Source: Bryobacterales bacterium (GTDB lineage Bacteria > Acidobacteriota > Terriglobia > Bryobacterales > Bryobacteraceae). From it: a DNA stretch of 43,309 nt. The DNA is taken from the NCBI GenBank assembly GCA_003135055.1, contig PLDF01000340.1, forward strand, positions 1 to 43,309, given 5' to 3'. Below the pieces are notes generated by a model, which was given only the letters and a program-made list of their open reading frames with translations, was not told the DNA's origin and searched no databases. The position numbers and the translations under genes are program-made. How positions within the stretch are numbered: position 1 is the stretch's first letter; every line of letters begins with the position of its first letter. This document shows, piece after piece, positions 1 to 8,751 of the stretch.

Positions 1-3000
1 GCGCGTCGTGGCCGCACTTGAAACTCGATAGCTCAAGCGCCACCAGGTTCGGATGGCGCGAAACATACTTCGCCGCCCAAACCTTGCGGCTGGTGTTTTC
101 GCTATACGAATTCTTCCACACGTCGGTGATCGCCATCGGGTGCTGAATCTCGCCGGTGATCACTTCCTGGCCGAAAAGCCGCCAGATAATATCGTCGTCA
201 ATCGGCAGGCAGTCTTCGGTGAAGACCGGATAGCCCAGCTTCTGGAACTCTTCCAGAATTTCGTGGTTCACGCCCGGGTCGTTGTGATACGGACGGCCCA
301 GCAGCACCACGCCCAGCTTATCTTCGCGCTCCAGTTGCTCCAGAACTTCGCGCGCCGCCGAACGCATGGTCACGTTGTTGAAGTAATCGAGCGAGTGATA
401 AGCCTCCTCAATGGCGCGATGGTTCTCTTCCGGCGAGAGTCCCAGAATGTCTTTGAACTCTTCGTACATCTGCCGCTCGAAGACATCGGGCTTCGAGAGA
501 TTGACGAAGGTATCGAGGAACACCACGCCCTTCTCTTTGAAAAGATCGCCTTCCTTGATGAACGCCGCCTTCACGGCCTCGGGCGTCGCGGCCACGGTGG
601 GGCAAGATCGCTGCGCCTGAATGTGCTGCAGGTCGCTGGTCAGGCAATCGATCATCGGGAAGAAAATGATGTCGAGCGGCTTCTTGGCGTGCAGCCGGTA
701 CAGCAGGTTGTGCACATGCGGGATGCCGAGCTTCGAGGGGAAGCACGGGTCGATGGCGCCGCGTTTCGCGCCCTCTTTGTACAATTCTTCGCTGGTGAAA
801 TCGGAGAACACCATGTTCTCGGCCTTGAGGCCCAGCGACGCGAAGTAGCCCGTGAACATGGGCGTCTGCGAGTACATGTTGAGCACGCGCGGCATGCCGA
901 TGCGCATGGTTTCCCGCTTCTTCATCAATTCGGCGCGCTTCTTCTGCGCGGCCGTGAATTGGTACTTCGGCAGCGCGTCGGCCACCAGCGGAACGTCTCC
1001 GACGCGGAACACGGCCTTGGCGGCCAGCTCGACGAAGTTCGGATTCTGCTTCTTGACCTTATCCAGATTGCCCTTGATCTGGCGCATGTCGTCGATGCTT
1101 TCGACCGTGCCCTTTTCGCAAGTGGCGAGGATCAGGCGTTGCGCGCCCGCTTCCAGCGGAACCTTAGTCTTCACCGGCGGTTTGTAATCGATGTTGATGA
1201 CGTTAGTCTTCACGTCGATGAACGTGCGCAGGCACTTGTTCTTGCAGAAATAGCAGCGCGTGGCTTCTTCGCGCGTGGTCTTGTACTGAATGTTGGCGCA
1301 AGCGTCGAGACCGATAAACGTGCTCTTGTGCCCGTTATCGAACAGGCGGCCGGCTTCGAGCGCGGCGCCGATCGCGCCCGCTTCGCCGCAGTGCTCATGC
1401 ACGATCACGTCGGCCTTCACTTCCTTGCCCTTGAAGCGCGACTCGATGAAATCCACCTGCGCCTTCACCGCGGCCAGATTGTACTGCGTGCCGCCTTGCA
1501 GCAGGAAGCGCGAGCCGATCGCCGAAAGGTTGGGGATCTGCGACACGTACAGCCAGATGTTCTTCGGCAGCACGTTGCACAGGCCGGCCATGATCTCTTC
1601 CGGCTTCCATCCCTGGCGCTGGAAATCGACGATGTCCGACTGCATGAAGACCGCGCAGCCGTAACCAAACGAGGGAAACCCGGTCGCGCCAAAGGCTATG
1701 TCCGCATACTTTTCCACCGGCACGTTGAAGCCCTGCGCCGTGGATTGCAGGAAGTAGCCGTTACCCGCCGAACATTGCGTGTTGAGCTTGAAATCCTTCA
1801 CGCGGCCGTTCTTCAGGATGATGATCTTGATGTCCTGCCCGCCCACGTCGCAGATCACGTCCACGTCGTCGTAGAAGTGCAGGCCGGCTTCGGTATGCGC
1901 GACGGTTTCCACCAGCGCCGCATCCGCGCCCACTACGTCCTTCAGAATATCCTTGGCGTATCCGGTAGTGCCGACGCCCAGAATGTTCAACAGCGCGCCC
2001 TGATCGCGGATCTGCGCATCCAGCTTCTGCAGCACCTCGATGGTGTCTTCGATCGGGTTGCCCTTCGAAAGCTGATAAGTCTTGGCCAGAATCCGGCGCT
2101 CGCCGTCCTTAGACAACAGCACCGCTTTGGTCGAGGTAGATCCGCCGTCGATACCGACGAACCCTTCCACCATCTCGCCCGGCTGGAACGTTGTCGGCGT
2201 GAACTTCTTAGTGCGGTACTTGTCCTTGAACGCCGCCAGGTCGGCATCGTCCTTCGCCAGTCCCACGCCGCCGCCGCGCTTCTGCTTGTCTTGTTCGCGG
2301 CCCACGGTGACATACCATTCCAGCTTCTCGAAGCCGATGTATTGGCCCACGCCATCGTCTTCGCTCTTTCCGAACTCCACCGAGCCGATCGCGGCGAAAT
2401 ACTGCGCGTTATCCGGCGTCTTGATAAGATCTTCCGGCGGCACGCCCTCGGGCAGCGGCGTATTGCGCTCTTCCCAGATCTTGGGGATATTGGCCTTCCA
2501 GCAATCGCGCATGCCCTTGATGTAGCAATTCGGCCCGCCCAGCAGCAAGACCACCGGCAGCAGCGTATTGCCGCGAGTGAGCACCGAGAGATTCTGCATC
2601 ACGATGGCTTCAAACAGCGACGCCATCAACTGATCGGGCGGCACGCCCATCTTCTGCAAGCCGTTGATATCGGTCTCGGCGAACACGCCGCATTTACCCG
2701 CCACCGGATGCAGCTTGACGCCCTTGTAGCCCATGTTGCAGAGCTCTTCGGTGGGAATGCGCAGCTTGGCGTTGATCTTGTCGATCACCGCGCCGGTTCC
2801 GCCCGCGCACTTATCGTTCATCGACGGAATCTTCTTCTTGCGGCCGGTTTCCGGGTCCGTCTTGAAGATGATGATCTTGGCGTCCTGTCCGCCCAACTCG
2901 ATCACCGATCCGCATTCGGGGTACATCTTCTCCACGGCAAGCGAAACCGCATTCACTTCCTGCACGAACTTCGCGCCCAGGAACTTCGCCATGCCATTAC

Positions 3001-3214
3001 CGCCCGAGCCGGTGATGAACATGCGCGACTGCTTGGCGTCGAAGCCCTCGATCTCAGTCTCGAACCGCTTCAGGAATTCGAGAACCTTCTCCGGCTGCTT
3101 GGTATCGTGCCGATGGTAATCGCTCCAAAGAATCTGGTCCGTCGCGCCATCGATCACCACGGCTTTCACCGTGGTGGAACCTACATCCATTCCGATCAGG
3201 AAGTTGCGATCCAT
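1..3214 (-). CDS. Acyl-CoA dehydratase activase, two BadF/HgdC ATPase modules (partial, C-terminus outside window)
   Basis: No stop codon is met before the window edge, so about 1,071 N-terminal residues are visible. Two actin-like (ASKHA) activase modules stand in tandem. Module 1 begins GMDVGSTTVKAVV and module 2 begins GIDGGSTSTKAVLL near residue 345. In HgdC-type activases two cysteines per subunit hold a [4Fe-4S] cluster at the dimer interface. Both modules keep such a pair with identical 39-residue spacing: Cys136 (NDKCAGGTG) and Cys175 (CGVFAETD), then Cys481 (NTQCSAGNG) and Cys520 (GCAVFMQSD). After module 2 comes a Cys-x2-Cys-x3-Cys motif (C654, C657, C661) and a DUF2229/HgdB-like region. 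Known relatives use ATP to send one electron to 2-hydroxyacyl-CoA or benzoyl-CoA dehydratases/reductases. The substrate of these giant forms is not known to me. ATG at 3214 lies 1 nt after the stop of the partner gene, so the two are surely co-translated. Confidence 0.9.
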   Translation of the reverse strand, partial: MDRNFLIGMDVGSTTVKAVVIDGATDQILWSDYHRHDTKQPEKVLEFLKRFETEIEGFDAKQSRMFITGSGGNGMAKFLGAKFVQEVNAVSLAVEKMYPECGSVIELGGQDAKIIIFKTDPETGRKKKIPSMNDKCAGGTGAVIDKINAKLRIPTEELCNMGYKGVKLHPVAGKCGVFAETDINGLQKMGVPPDQLMASLFEAIVMQNLSVLTRGNTLLPVVLLLGGPNCYIKGMRDCWKANIPKIWEERNTPLPEGVPPEDLIKTPDNAQYFAAIGSVEFGKSEDDGVGQYIGFEKLEWYVTVGREQDKQKRGGGVGLAKDDADLAAFKDKYRTKKFTPTTFQPGEMVEGFVGIDGGSTSTKAVLLSKDGERRILAKTYQLSKGNPIEDTIEVLQKLDAQIRDQGALLNILGVGTTGYAKDILKDVVGADAALVETVAHTEAGLHFYDDVDVICDVGGQDIKIIILKNGRVKDFKLNTQCSAGNGYFLQSTAQGFNVPVEKYADIAFGATGFPSFGYGCAVFMQSDIVDFQRQGWKPEEIMAGLCNVLPKNIWLYVSQIPNLSAIGSRFLLQGGTQYNLAAVKAQVDFIESRFKGKEVKADVIVHEHCGEAGAIGAALEAGRLFDNGHKSTFIGLDACANIQYKTTREEATRCYFCKNKCLRTFIDVKTNVINIDYKPPVKTKVPLEAGAQRLILATCEKGTVESIDDMRQIKGNLDKVKKQNPNFVELAAKAVFRVGDVPLVADALPKYQFTAAQKKRAELMKKRETMRIGMPRVLNMYSQTPMFTGYFASLGLKAENMVFSDFTSEELYKEGAKRGAIDPCFPSKLGIPHVHNLLYRLHAKKPLDIIFFPMIDCLTSDLQHIQAQRSCPTVAATPEAVKAAFIKEGDLFKEKGVVFLDTFVNLSKPDVFERQMYEEFKDILGLSPEENHRAIEEAYHSLDYFNNVTMRSAAREVLEQLEREDKLGVVLLGRPYHNDPGVNHEILEEFQKLGYPVFTEDCLPIDDDIIWRLFGQEVITGEIQHPMAITDVWKNSYSENTSRKVWAAKYVSRHPNLVALELSSFKCGHDA

Positions 3215-3215
3215 G

Positions 3216-4985
3216 TTAGTTGGCCAATGCCCGTTCTTGCTTCATGCGGTCGGCAATGTGCATCACGAAATTCGCCGCGAGGCCCACCACGCCCTTGCTG
3301 TGCGGCACTGCGTACATCGGCCGCTTGGTTTCGGGATGCGCCTCCACCCAGGCGCGGCATTGATCCAGCGTCAAATTGGTCTTCTGCAATACCTCGGCGA
3401 ATTCCTTCTTGGCCTTATTCTTGGCCTCTCCCAACGCCATCTGCACGCGGCTATGGGCGTTGATCTCGCCTTCACCGGAGGTTTCCACCGGCAGGTAGAT
3501 CATGTCCTTGTAGTTCGACACCACCGCCGATTGCGCGCCATCCGATTGCGTGGAAGGCATGCAGCCGAACGGCTTCAGCGACAGCACCATGTGGGCCAGA
3601 TCTTTGTTCGAGTAGTAAATATTCTTGGCGACTTCCAGATGGCCTTCGCCGCCGCCCGTGCGCGAGTTATAGAACGGATGCCCGATGCGCTGCAGCTCGT
3701 ACTGGTCGGCCAGGTGATGCGCCAGGCCGCCCATGGTATCGACAATCTTGTGGTATTCGCCCTTGAAAATCGCTTCGGCCAGCTTCAGTTTCGCCACCTT
3801 CTGACGGAATCCGAACTCGATCTTGGCGCGAGTGCCCAGCTTCCAGATCGGGGGCAGCACGGCGCCTTCCTCGAGGCCCTTGAAGTCTTTGTACTTCTGC
3901 ACCACCTGGTGAATCATGTACATGATCCACGTGCCGATGGGTTCAACCAACACCTGCGCCCCTTCCTTCTGCAGGAAGTTGAACATGTTGAAATTGCCGT
4001 CGCCCTCAGTGGTCTGCGCCCAGAATTCGCCGGTAATCTTCACGATCGGCTTCACGCGCAGCCGGTCGAGATCCACCGAATTGAACCGGTCGCGGCACTC
4101 TTTCAGCGCCGGGACATACTCATCGCCCTTGAGCTGCTTCACGAACTTGCCGACGTACTCGGCCGTATCGGCGAACCCGCCCAGATACTTGGACATGTGC
4201 TCGTCCAGCTTCCACGGGCGCTTCTTGCGGAAGACCTCGTGCATGTAGTCCATGCCTTCGTCGAGTACGCGGTCCGTCTCGCCGGGAACCACTTCGAAGG
4301 GGCGGATGGCGTAACCCACTTCGTTCATTACGTCGCCGCAGTTGAGCGCGTTCAGGATGCCGAGGAAGAAGTCGAGATTCATCTCGAGTCCGGCTTCGGC
4401 GTCGGATTGGCTCAGGCCGCCCGACTGCTGGAATAACAGCACGCGGAAGCCGTCGAAGCCCGCGTTGCGCAGCGCCAGACGGTACTCGGCTTCATACATG
4501 CCGAAGCGGCACGGGCCGCAGGCGCCGGCGGTGAAGAACACGTAGCGGTCGATGATTTCCTGCTTCGAGAGCCCCTGCTCTTCCAGATTCTGCAGGTACT
4601 GCACCAGATTGCCCACGGTGAAGTAGGTCGGGTTGCACTGGCCGTTGTTGCCGTATTCCTTGCCCGTCTGGAACGCCTTCACGTTGGGCGTAGGCACAGC
4701 TTCGGCGCGGTATCCCAGACCCTCCAGGGCTCCGTGCACCAGCTTCTCGTGCTTCCAGGTAAGACCGCCGAACAGCAGCGTAGTGTCGCCGCGTTGTCCC
4801 GCGGTGAAGTGCCTCTCGGCCGGCCGCTTGAAGTGATGGACTTCGCGCTTCGCGACTCCAGCCTCGCTTTCGAGCCGTGCGCGCTCTTCGAGCAGGCGTT
4901 GTTGGATAACGTCCTCGATCGGCGAGCCGATCTGGACCAAGTTCGGAGAGTGTGTAGGCTTCGGTTCAACTGGCTGAGTGCTCAT
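3216..4985 (-). CDS. 2-hydroxyacyl-CoA dehydratase-like subunit (HgdB/BcrB-C related), activase partner
   Basis: A 589-residue soluble protein without signal peptide or membrane segments. Conserved Cys motifs of the 2-hydroxyglutaryl-CoA dehydratase-like superfamily are visible: GQCNPTYFT near residue 115 and AGACGPCRFGMYEAEYR near 155. These would bind an Fe-S cluster. In many genomes this region is the C-terminal part of one very long activase-dehydratase polypeptide. Here it is a separate gene placed just upstream of the activase, with 1 nt between them. The inferred role is the cluster-carrying electron acceptor or catalytic partner of the tandem activase. The substrate cannot be read from sequence. 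The start at 4985 is the only long-frame ATG and has no strong Shine-Dalgarno sequence. The gene is divergent from the lipase-maturation-factor gene across a 168-nt spacer that should hold both promoters. Confidence 0.88.
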   Translation of the reverse strand: MSTQPVEPKPTHSPNLVQIGSPIEDVIQQRLLEERARLESEAGVAKREVHHFKRPAERHFTAGQRGDTTLLFGGLTWKHEKLVHGALEGLGYRAEAVPTPNVKAFQTGKEYGNNGQCNPTYFTVGNLVQYLQNLEEQGLSKQEIIDRYVFFTAGACGPCRFGMYEAEYRLALRNAGFDGFRVLLFQQSGGLSQSDAEAGLEMNLDFFLGILNALNCGDVMNEVGYAIRPFEVVPGETDRVLDEGMDYMHEVFRKKRPWKLDEHMSKYLGGFADTAEYVGKFVKQLKGDEYVPALKECRDRFNSVDLDRLRVKPIVKITGEFWAQTTEGDGNFNMFNFLQKEGAQVLVEPIGTWIMYMIHQVVQKYKDFKGLEEGAVLPPIWKLGTRAKIEFGFRQKVAKLKLAEAIFKGEYHKIVDTMGGLAHHLADQYELQRIGHPFYNSRTGGGEGHLEVAKNIYYSNKDLAHMVLSLKPFGCMPSTQSDGAQSAVVSNYKDMIYLPVETSGEGEINAHSRVQMALGEAKNKAKKEFAEVLQKTNLTLDQCRAWVEAHPETKRPMYAVPHSKGVVGLAANFVMHIADRMKQERALAN

Positions 4986-5153
4986 AGGCGTAAAAATCCC
5001 TTGATGGACGTCATCTTGCCCTTTTAACCGATTGAAAGGAATAGGTATCCATTAAACGGCGTGTATCCCAAGGGAACGGCGCGTAGGGACGGCTGAGCGG
5101 AAGTGTCTCAATTCGGACAACTTGCGCGCATCGTACAATGCCAGCAAGGGATT

Positions 5154-6536
5154 ATGGAACGGCGCGTGAACATCCGTACTTTGTTGCAGTTGCTGGCATC
5201 GGTCTATTTGATCGCGTTCATCTCGTGGGGCGTGCAGGGGCAAGGGCTGATCGGGTCGCACGGAATTCTGCCCGCGGCCGATTTCCTGGCCGCTGTTCAT
5301 CGCCAGTTGGGCAGCTCCGTTTACCGGAATTGCCCGACGGTCTTCTGGCTCAGTTCGAGCGACGGCGCACTTCGGGCTGGATGGATTCTCGGAGCGCTGT
5401 GTTCGCTGGCGGCCATACTTGCGCCCATATTTGCGCCATCTCGATCGAAGCCCGTCACTCGAGCCGCGTTCGCAGGTTGTCTGATTTTGTGGCTGTCGCT
5501 CTGCGTAGTCGGTCAGGACTTCCTCTCGTTCCAATGGGACGTGCTGCTGCTCGAAGCCGGCTTCCTGGCCCTCTTCGCCGACGATTCGCCGGTCCGTATC
5601 TGGCTCTTCCGCTGGCTGATTTTCCGGCTGATGTTCTATAGCGGGGCGGTGAAGCTGCTCAGCCACGACCCCAACTGGCGCAACCTCACGGCGCTGCACT
5701 ATCACTATGAGACGCAGCCGTTGCCCACGCCGCTGGCCTGGTATATGGAACAGTTGCCGATGTGGTTTCAGCAGTTCTCCACGGCGTTCACCTTCTTCGC
5801 CGAGCTGATTGTGCCGTTCCTCTTCTTCGCGCCGAAACCGATCCGCCGCGTGGCCGCGTGGATCGTGCTCGCGCTACAGACGCTGATTCTGCTCACCGGA
5901 AATTACACGTTCTTCAATCTGCTGGCGATTATTCTGACGCTGTTCCTGTTTGTGGAACCCAAGGTCGCGCCGATGCCCGGGGCGAGAGGGCGCGTGCATC
6001 GCGTGGTCAGTATAGCTCTGGCTGCATTCATCGGCGTAGTCAGCGGATGCGTCACGCTGCAGATGTTTTCCGTGGATCTGCCGGGCGAAAGCGCCATACT
6101 GCGCGCCGCCGAACCGCTGCGCATCGTGAATTCCTACGGCCTGTTTGCCGTGATGACTACGGAGCGGCCGGAGATCGTGGTGGAAGGCTCAAACGATGGA
6201 GCCACCTGGCTGGCGTACGAATTTCCCTACAAGCCCGGCGATCTGCGCCGCGCGCCGCCCATCGTGGCGCCCCACCAGCCGCGACTCGATTGGCAGATGT
6301 GGTTCGCCGCGCTGGGCAATTACCAGAGCAATCGCTGGTTCGTCGGTTTCATGCTGCGGCTGCTGCAAGGCGAGCCCAGCGTGCTGCGGCTGTTACAGTA
6401 CAACCCGTTCCCCAAAGCGCCGCCCAAGTACATTCGCGCGCGGGCGTATCAGTATCACTTCACCAAGTTCGGCGAGCCGGGGTGGTGGAAAAGAGAAGAA
6501 CGCGGGATGTATTTTCCAGCGGTCAGTTTGAAGTAA
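5154..6536 (+). CDS. Lipase maturation factor family membrane protein (LMF1-like, DUF1222)
   Basis: About 460 residues. The N-terminal 260 residues hold several hydrophobic membrane spans (from LLQLLASVYLIAFISW onward; later IVLALQTLILL and LLAIILTLFLFV). The C-terminal half is soluble and carries family-typical motifs: IVNSYGLFAVMT and RPEIVVEGSNDG, then LDWQMWFAALGNY, and the tail YHFTKFGEPGWWKR. In animals LMF1 helps lipases fold in the ER. The bacterial function is unknown, so only family membership is claimed. ATG at 5154 is preceded by AAGGG at short spacing. A GTG at 5103 in the same frame would add 17 residues and is the alternative. A TACAAT hexamer at 5134-5139 could be a -10 box. 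The gene converges with the ATPase-partner pseudogene, leaving 8 nt between them. Confidence 0.85.
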   Translation: MERRVNIRTLLQLLASVYLIAFISWGVQGQGLIGSHGILPAADFLAAVHRQLGSSVYRNCPTVFWLSSSDGALRAGWILGALCSLAAILAPIFAPSRSKPVTRAAFAGCLILWLSLCVVGQDFLSFQWDVLLLEAGFLALFADDSPVRIWLFRWLIFRLMFYSGAVKLLSHDPNWRNLTALHYHYETQPLPTPLAWYMEQLPMWFQQFSTAFTFFAELIVPFLFFAPKPIRRVAAWIVLALQTLILLTGNYTFFNLLAIILTLFLFVEPKVAPMPGARGRVHRVVSIALAAFIGVVSGCVTLQMFSVDLPGESAILRAAEPLRIVNSYGLFAVMTTERPEIVVEGSNDGATWLAYEFPYKPGDLRRAPPIVAPHQPRLDWQMWFAALGNYQSNRWFVGFMLRLLQGEPSVLRLLQYNPFPKAPPKYIRARAYQYHFTKFGEPGWWKREERGMYFPAVSLK

Positions 6537-6544
6537 GAGCAATG

Positions 6545-7012
6545 TCAATCGTCCATAAGCCGGTCTAAATGTATGTGCTTTGCTGGAAAATGCAGTCCGG
6601 CTTGTGCGATTCTTCTCGCCTGGGGACTTCCCTGCCGAAAGGACACCTTGCCTGTTGCCACCCAATAGAACCGGCGGGGCATTCGATTCAATTCCGGGGC
6701 ATCCGTTTGGAGCCAGCGCCGAAGCCAGCGGAGCTTATCGAGGACATGGTCGATATGCGACGAAGAAGCGGGATGCGGCTCCAGCCAAATCACAGAATCG
6801 CTTCGGCTAGCCTTGGCCACCCCAACAGCATAATCCCAGCGTGCCTCATTCGGTTAGACGCCGCGCAGTGCCGCGTCAATGTCGACGCTTCCGCTTAGCC
6901 CAAGACCGACGCAGCTCACGCGATGCCGGTCCCGCTTTCGTATCGCCTGCAACCCCTCCTTCAGATGACCCTGAATGGAAGGCGCGCTGTTCACAGCTTC
7001 CGGAAATGTCAT
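6545..7012 (-). pseudogene. Small ATPase-partner protein, possible PD-(D/E)xK-like nuclease, with in-frame stop
   Basis: Reading from ATG 7012 gives a 155-codon frame that overlaps the upstream ATPase stop by 4 nt (ATGA). Codon 53 (6854-6856) is TAA and splits it. Both sides read as one protein: before the stop GLGLSGSVDIDAALRGV, after it PNEARWDYAVG, VIWLEPHPAS and HIDHVLDKLRWLRRWL. Residues E56, D60 and E78-x-H80, with a hydrophobic strand (VIWL) before the ExH and a helix after it, resemble the D-x(n)-(D/E)xK layout of restriction-like nucleases, with His in place of Lys. That reading is inference. I do not recognise the family by name. The stop may be a real nonsense mutation, a sequencing error, or tolerated by restart at GTG 6820, which would lose the D60 segment. 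Confidence 0.6.
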
Positions 7013-8163
7013 CGGTCGCGATCGCTCCCAGCCGCTTCGGCAACCATGTCGGCGACCCGGCCGCTGAGCTCTGTCAGACCGCCCCAGCCGGATTCCACCT
7101 GCTCGACGGCGGCTGGATCGAGAGAGGAGATATCGCGAGTAGTCCGCGATTCAGGGTCGAAGTAGTAGACCTTGGCGGTTTTCGTCAATCCGGCCTTAAC
7201 AAGTTTGATCGTGAAGGGCGTAGACTTCACGTCGAAAATGGATAGGATCTTCTTGGGATCGGCGGAACGGCCACGCAGGCTCTGAAACACCCAGACTAAG
7301 TCCAGAACCTGTGGAGAATGCGTCGAAAGACAAACCCTGTAACCTCGCCACATCAGTTCCAGAACAAGGAAGAACATCGCCGCAATCGCCTTGGGATGCA
7401 GGCCCATTTCCAATTCTTCGATCATTACCCATTCGATCGATCCAAAGCGTTTTGGCTTTGCCGGCAGCAGCCAATATAGTCCCAGGAGCAGCGGCACGAA
7501 CTCTCGCTGTCCCGCGGACCACACCATGTAGGGAATCTGCGTGCCATTACCGTGGAGCACTAAGCGCTTTTGAGGACCCTTCTTATCGAGTTCCAAATGG
7601 AAGCCGCCGAAAATGCTGGTGGAAAGCAGATCGTGGATCTCGGCCTGCAGTCTTCCGTCTTGAGGGTAGATGGACTGATGGCGGTCACCATTCGACTCCA
7701 TCAGTCTTCGCAGCTTCTCGCTAAAATCCCGAACAGAAAATGGATCGCCGGCATTGTAGTCGTTGAATGGCCTGAACCAGCCATTTCGGCTAAAGGCGAG
7801 TACCCGTTGCGCCGGAATCAGGAAGCTCTTTTCGGCGCCCCCTTGTTTTTTCGATTTGACAAGAGCGTCAAGATCGACTGATGATCCGTGCCAGCGTATC
7901 TCGCTCCGGCCAGGCTGCCAAAGGCTTCCGGCGCCTTCCCCAACGTACAACTCCAAGAAGCTCGTGAGGTCCCGGCGCCAATTCAGTCCATGTTCGGTAA
8001 AGAACCCGGCGATCGGCCTCGCGTCGAGCACCAGCTTCAAGAACTGCAAGAAAATGCTCTTGCCGGTCGCCTGGGGTCCTACCAGTACAGTCAGATCGCC
8101 AAACTGAACATCGGCTTCAGCTATCGGGCCGATGTTTTTCAGCTTCAGTGTCTCGTTGACCAT
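7009..8163 (-). CDS. SMC/OLD-like AAA ATPase (AAA_15/AAA_21 type)
   Basis: A 384-residue single ABC-like ATPase without TOPRIM or nuclease domain. Visible motifs are Walker A GPQATGKS (residues 29-36, after the strand LTVLVG), a signature-like SAGQREFVPLLLG (216-228), Walker B VMIEELEMGLHP (246-257) and the H-loop STHSP (280-284). The N-terminus LKLKNIGPIAEADVQFGDLT is typical of RecF/OLD-like proteins. The start chosen is ATG 8163, with AGAAGG about 10 nt upstream. A longer frame to 8304 exists but lacks family-like sequence. The protein is translationally coupled to a small partner (7012-6545). ATPases of this shape paired with small effector proteins occur in several phage-defence systems (for example the ATPases of Septu or PARIS). 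This pair matches none of those partners that I know, so a defence role is inference. Confidence 0.85.
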   Translation of the reverse strand: MVNETLKLKNIGPIAEADVQFGDLTVLVGPQATGKSIFLQFLKLVLDARPIAGFFTEHGLNWRRDLTSFLELYVGEGAGSLWQPGRSEIRWHGSSVDLDALVKSKKQGGAEKSFLIPAQRVLAFSRNGWFRPFNDYNAGDPFSVRDFSEKLRRLMESNGDRHQSIYPQDGRLQAEIHDLLSTSIFGGFHLELDKKGPQKRLVLHGNGTQIPYMVWSAGQREFVPLLLGLYWLLPAKPKRFGSIEWVMIEELEMGLHPKAIAAMFFLVLELMWRGYRVCLSTHSPQVLDLVWVFQSLRGRSADPKKILSIFDVKSTPFTIKLVKAGLTKTAKVYYFDPESRTTRDISSLDPAAVEQVESGWGGLTELSGRVADMVAEAAGSDRDR

Positions 8164-8363
8164 ACGCAGCTTGCCTTCTAAATGATAGGGGCTGCGATCA
8201 CGAGACGCAAACTCAGGGACAAATCCGGGGAAACTTTCCGGCGGCAGTTTGAGGTGGAGTCGAATGACAAGCCGGAATGTGGAGGCGAGCATGTCGATTC
8301 GCAACTCCGCGGCATACCGGCTTCAGAGAGTTTTGCCGCGGCGATCCAGTCTGCGGGGAGAAC

Positions 8364-8476
8364 ATGTTAACCATCGAAGAACGATTGGAGAACTGACCAA
8401 GCGGCATCAGGCGCTGACCCAAGGCGTCGAACTCATGGCTGCGGACAACCGACGGACTGCCGGGGCGCACGATTAA
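8364..8476 (+). pseudogene. Frameshifted remnant of a short coiled-coil ORF
   Basis: A good ribosome-binding site (GGGGAG, 8356-8361) precedes ATG 8364, which opens MLTIEERLEN and stops at once. In the +1 frame the sequence continues LTKRHQALTQGVELMAADNRRT to a TAA at 8474-8476. Joined by one inserted base, the two read as the start of the common short heptad protein type beginning EERLExLTxRHQALTQ. The rest of the 8164-8559 spacer holds no gene. Near 8498-8525 one frame reads ATVLVVDDDLN, like the first strand of a receiver domain, but it is too short to call. Confidence 0.45.
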
Positions 8477-8559
8477 CCAAATGACCATACCATGCTACGG
8501 TTCTCGTCGTGGACGACGATCTAAACCGTGGCGCCGGCCCGCTCGATGGGCGCCTGGTC

Positions 8560-8751
8560 TTAAGGCGGCGGATCCTGTGATTCCGGCGCCACCTTAAACG
8601 GCTCATATCCCCGGCAAGTCAGCACCGGCAGTTTCGGATACTTAGGAAAGTTCGGGTCCGAGAGCGCGCGCTGGCACCGGTAATAGATCGAGTCGCGGTC
8701 GGACCGGACAATCCGCGCATAGCTGCACTTGGCGCAAAGTCCCGCTTCCAC
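8560..8751 (-). CDS. Small Cys-containing conserved hypothetical protein
   Basis: A 63-residue protein starting at GTG 8751. The start shares one base with the TAG stop of the upstream beta-barrel gene (TAGTG), a normal coupling arrangement. The sequence reads GLCAKCSYARIVRSDRD, then SIYYRCQRALSDP, then FPKYPKLPVLTCRGYE. Four cysteines (C-x2-C, then C and C) suggest a small zinc- or Fe-S-binding fold. I recognise the pattern as a recurring small protein of soil bacteria, but no function is known to me. A longer frame over it continues into sequence antiparallel to nothing recognisable, which favours the short GTG start. Confidence 0.6.
   Translation of the reverse strand: MEAGLCAKCSYARIVRSDRDSIYYRCQRALSDPNFPKYPKLPVLTCRGYEPFKVAPESQDPPP

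Noticed and set aside
53..3463. A 1,136-residue open frame on the plus strand
   Set aside because: It is the antisense shadow of the activase gene. It is rich in His/Arg/Leu without any recognisable domain, while the minus strand carries clear activase motifs.
5052..5705. Minus-strand 217-residue frame antisense to the lipase-maturation-factor gene
   Set aside because: No start signal or domain. The plus-strand gene explains the region.
8498..8525. ATVLVVDDDLN, resembling the start of a receiver domain
   Set aside because: Eleven residues in an interrupted frame may match by chance. No downstream receiver or output sequence follows.
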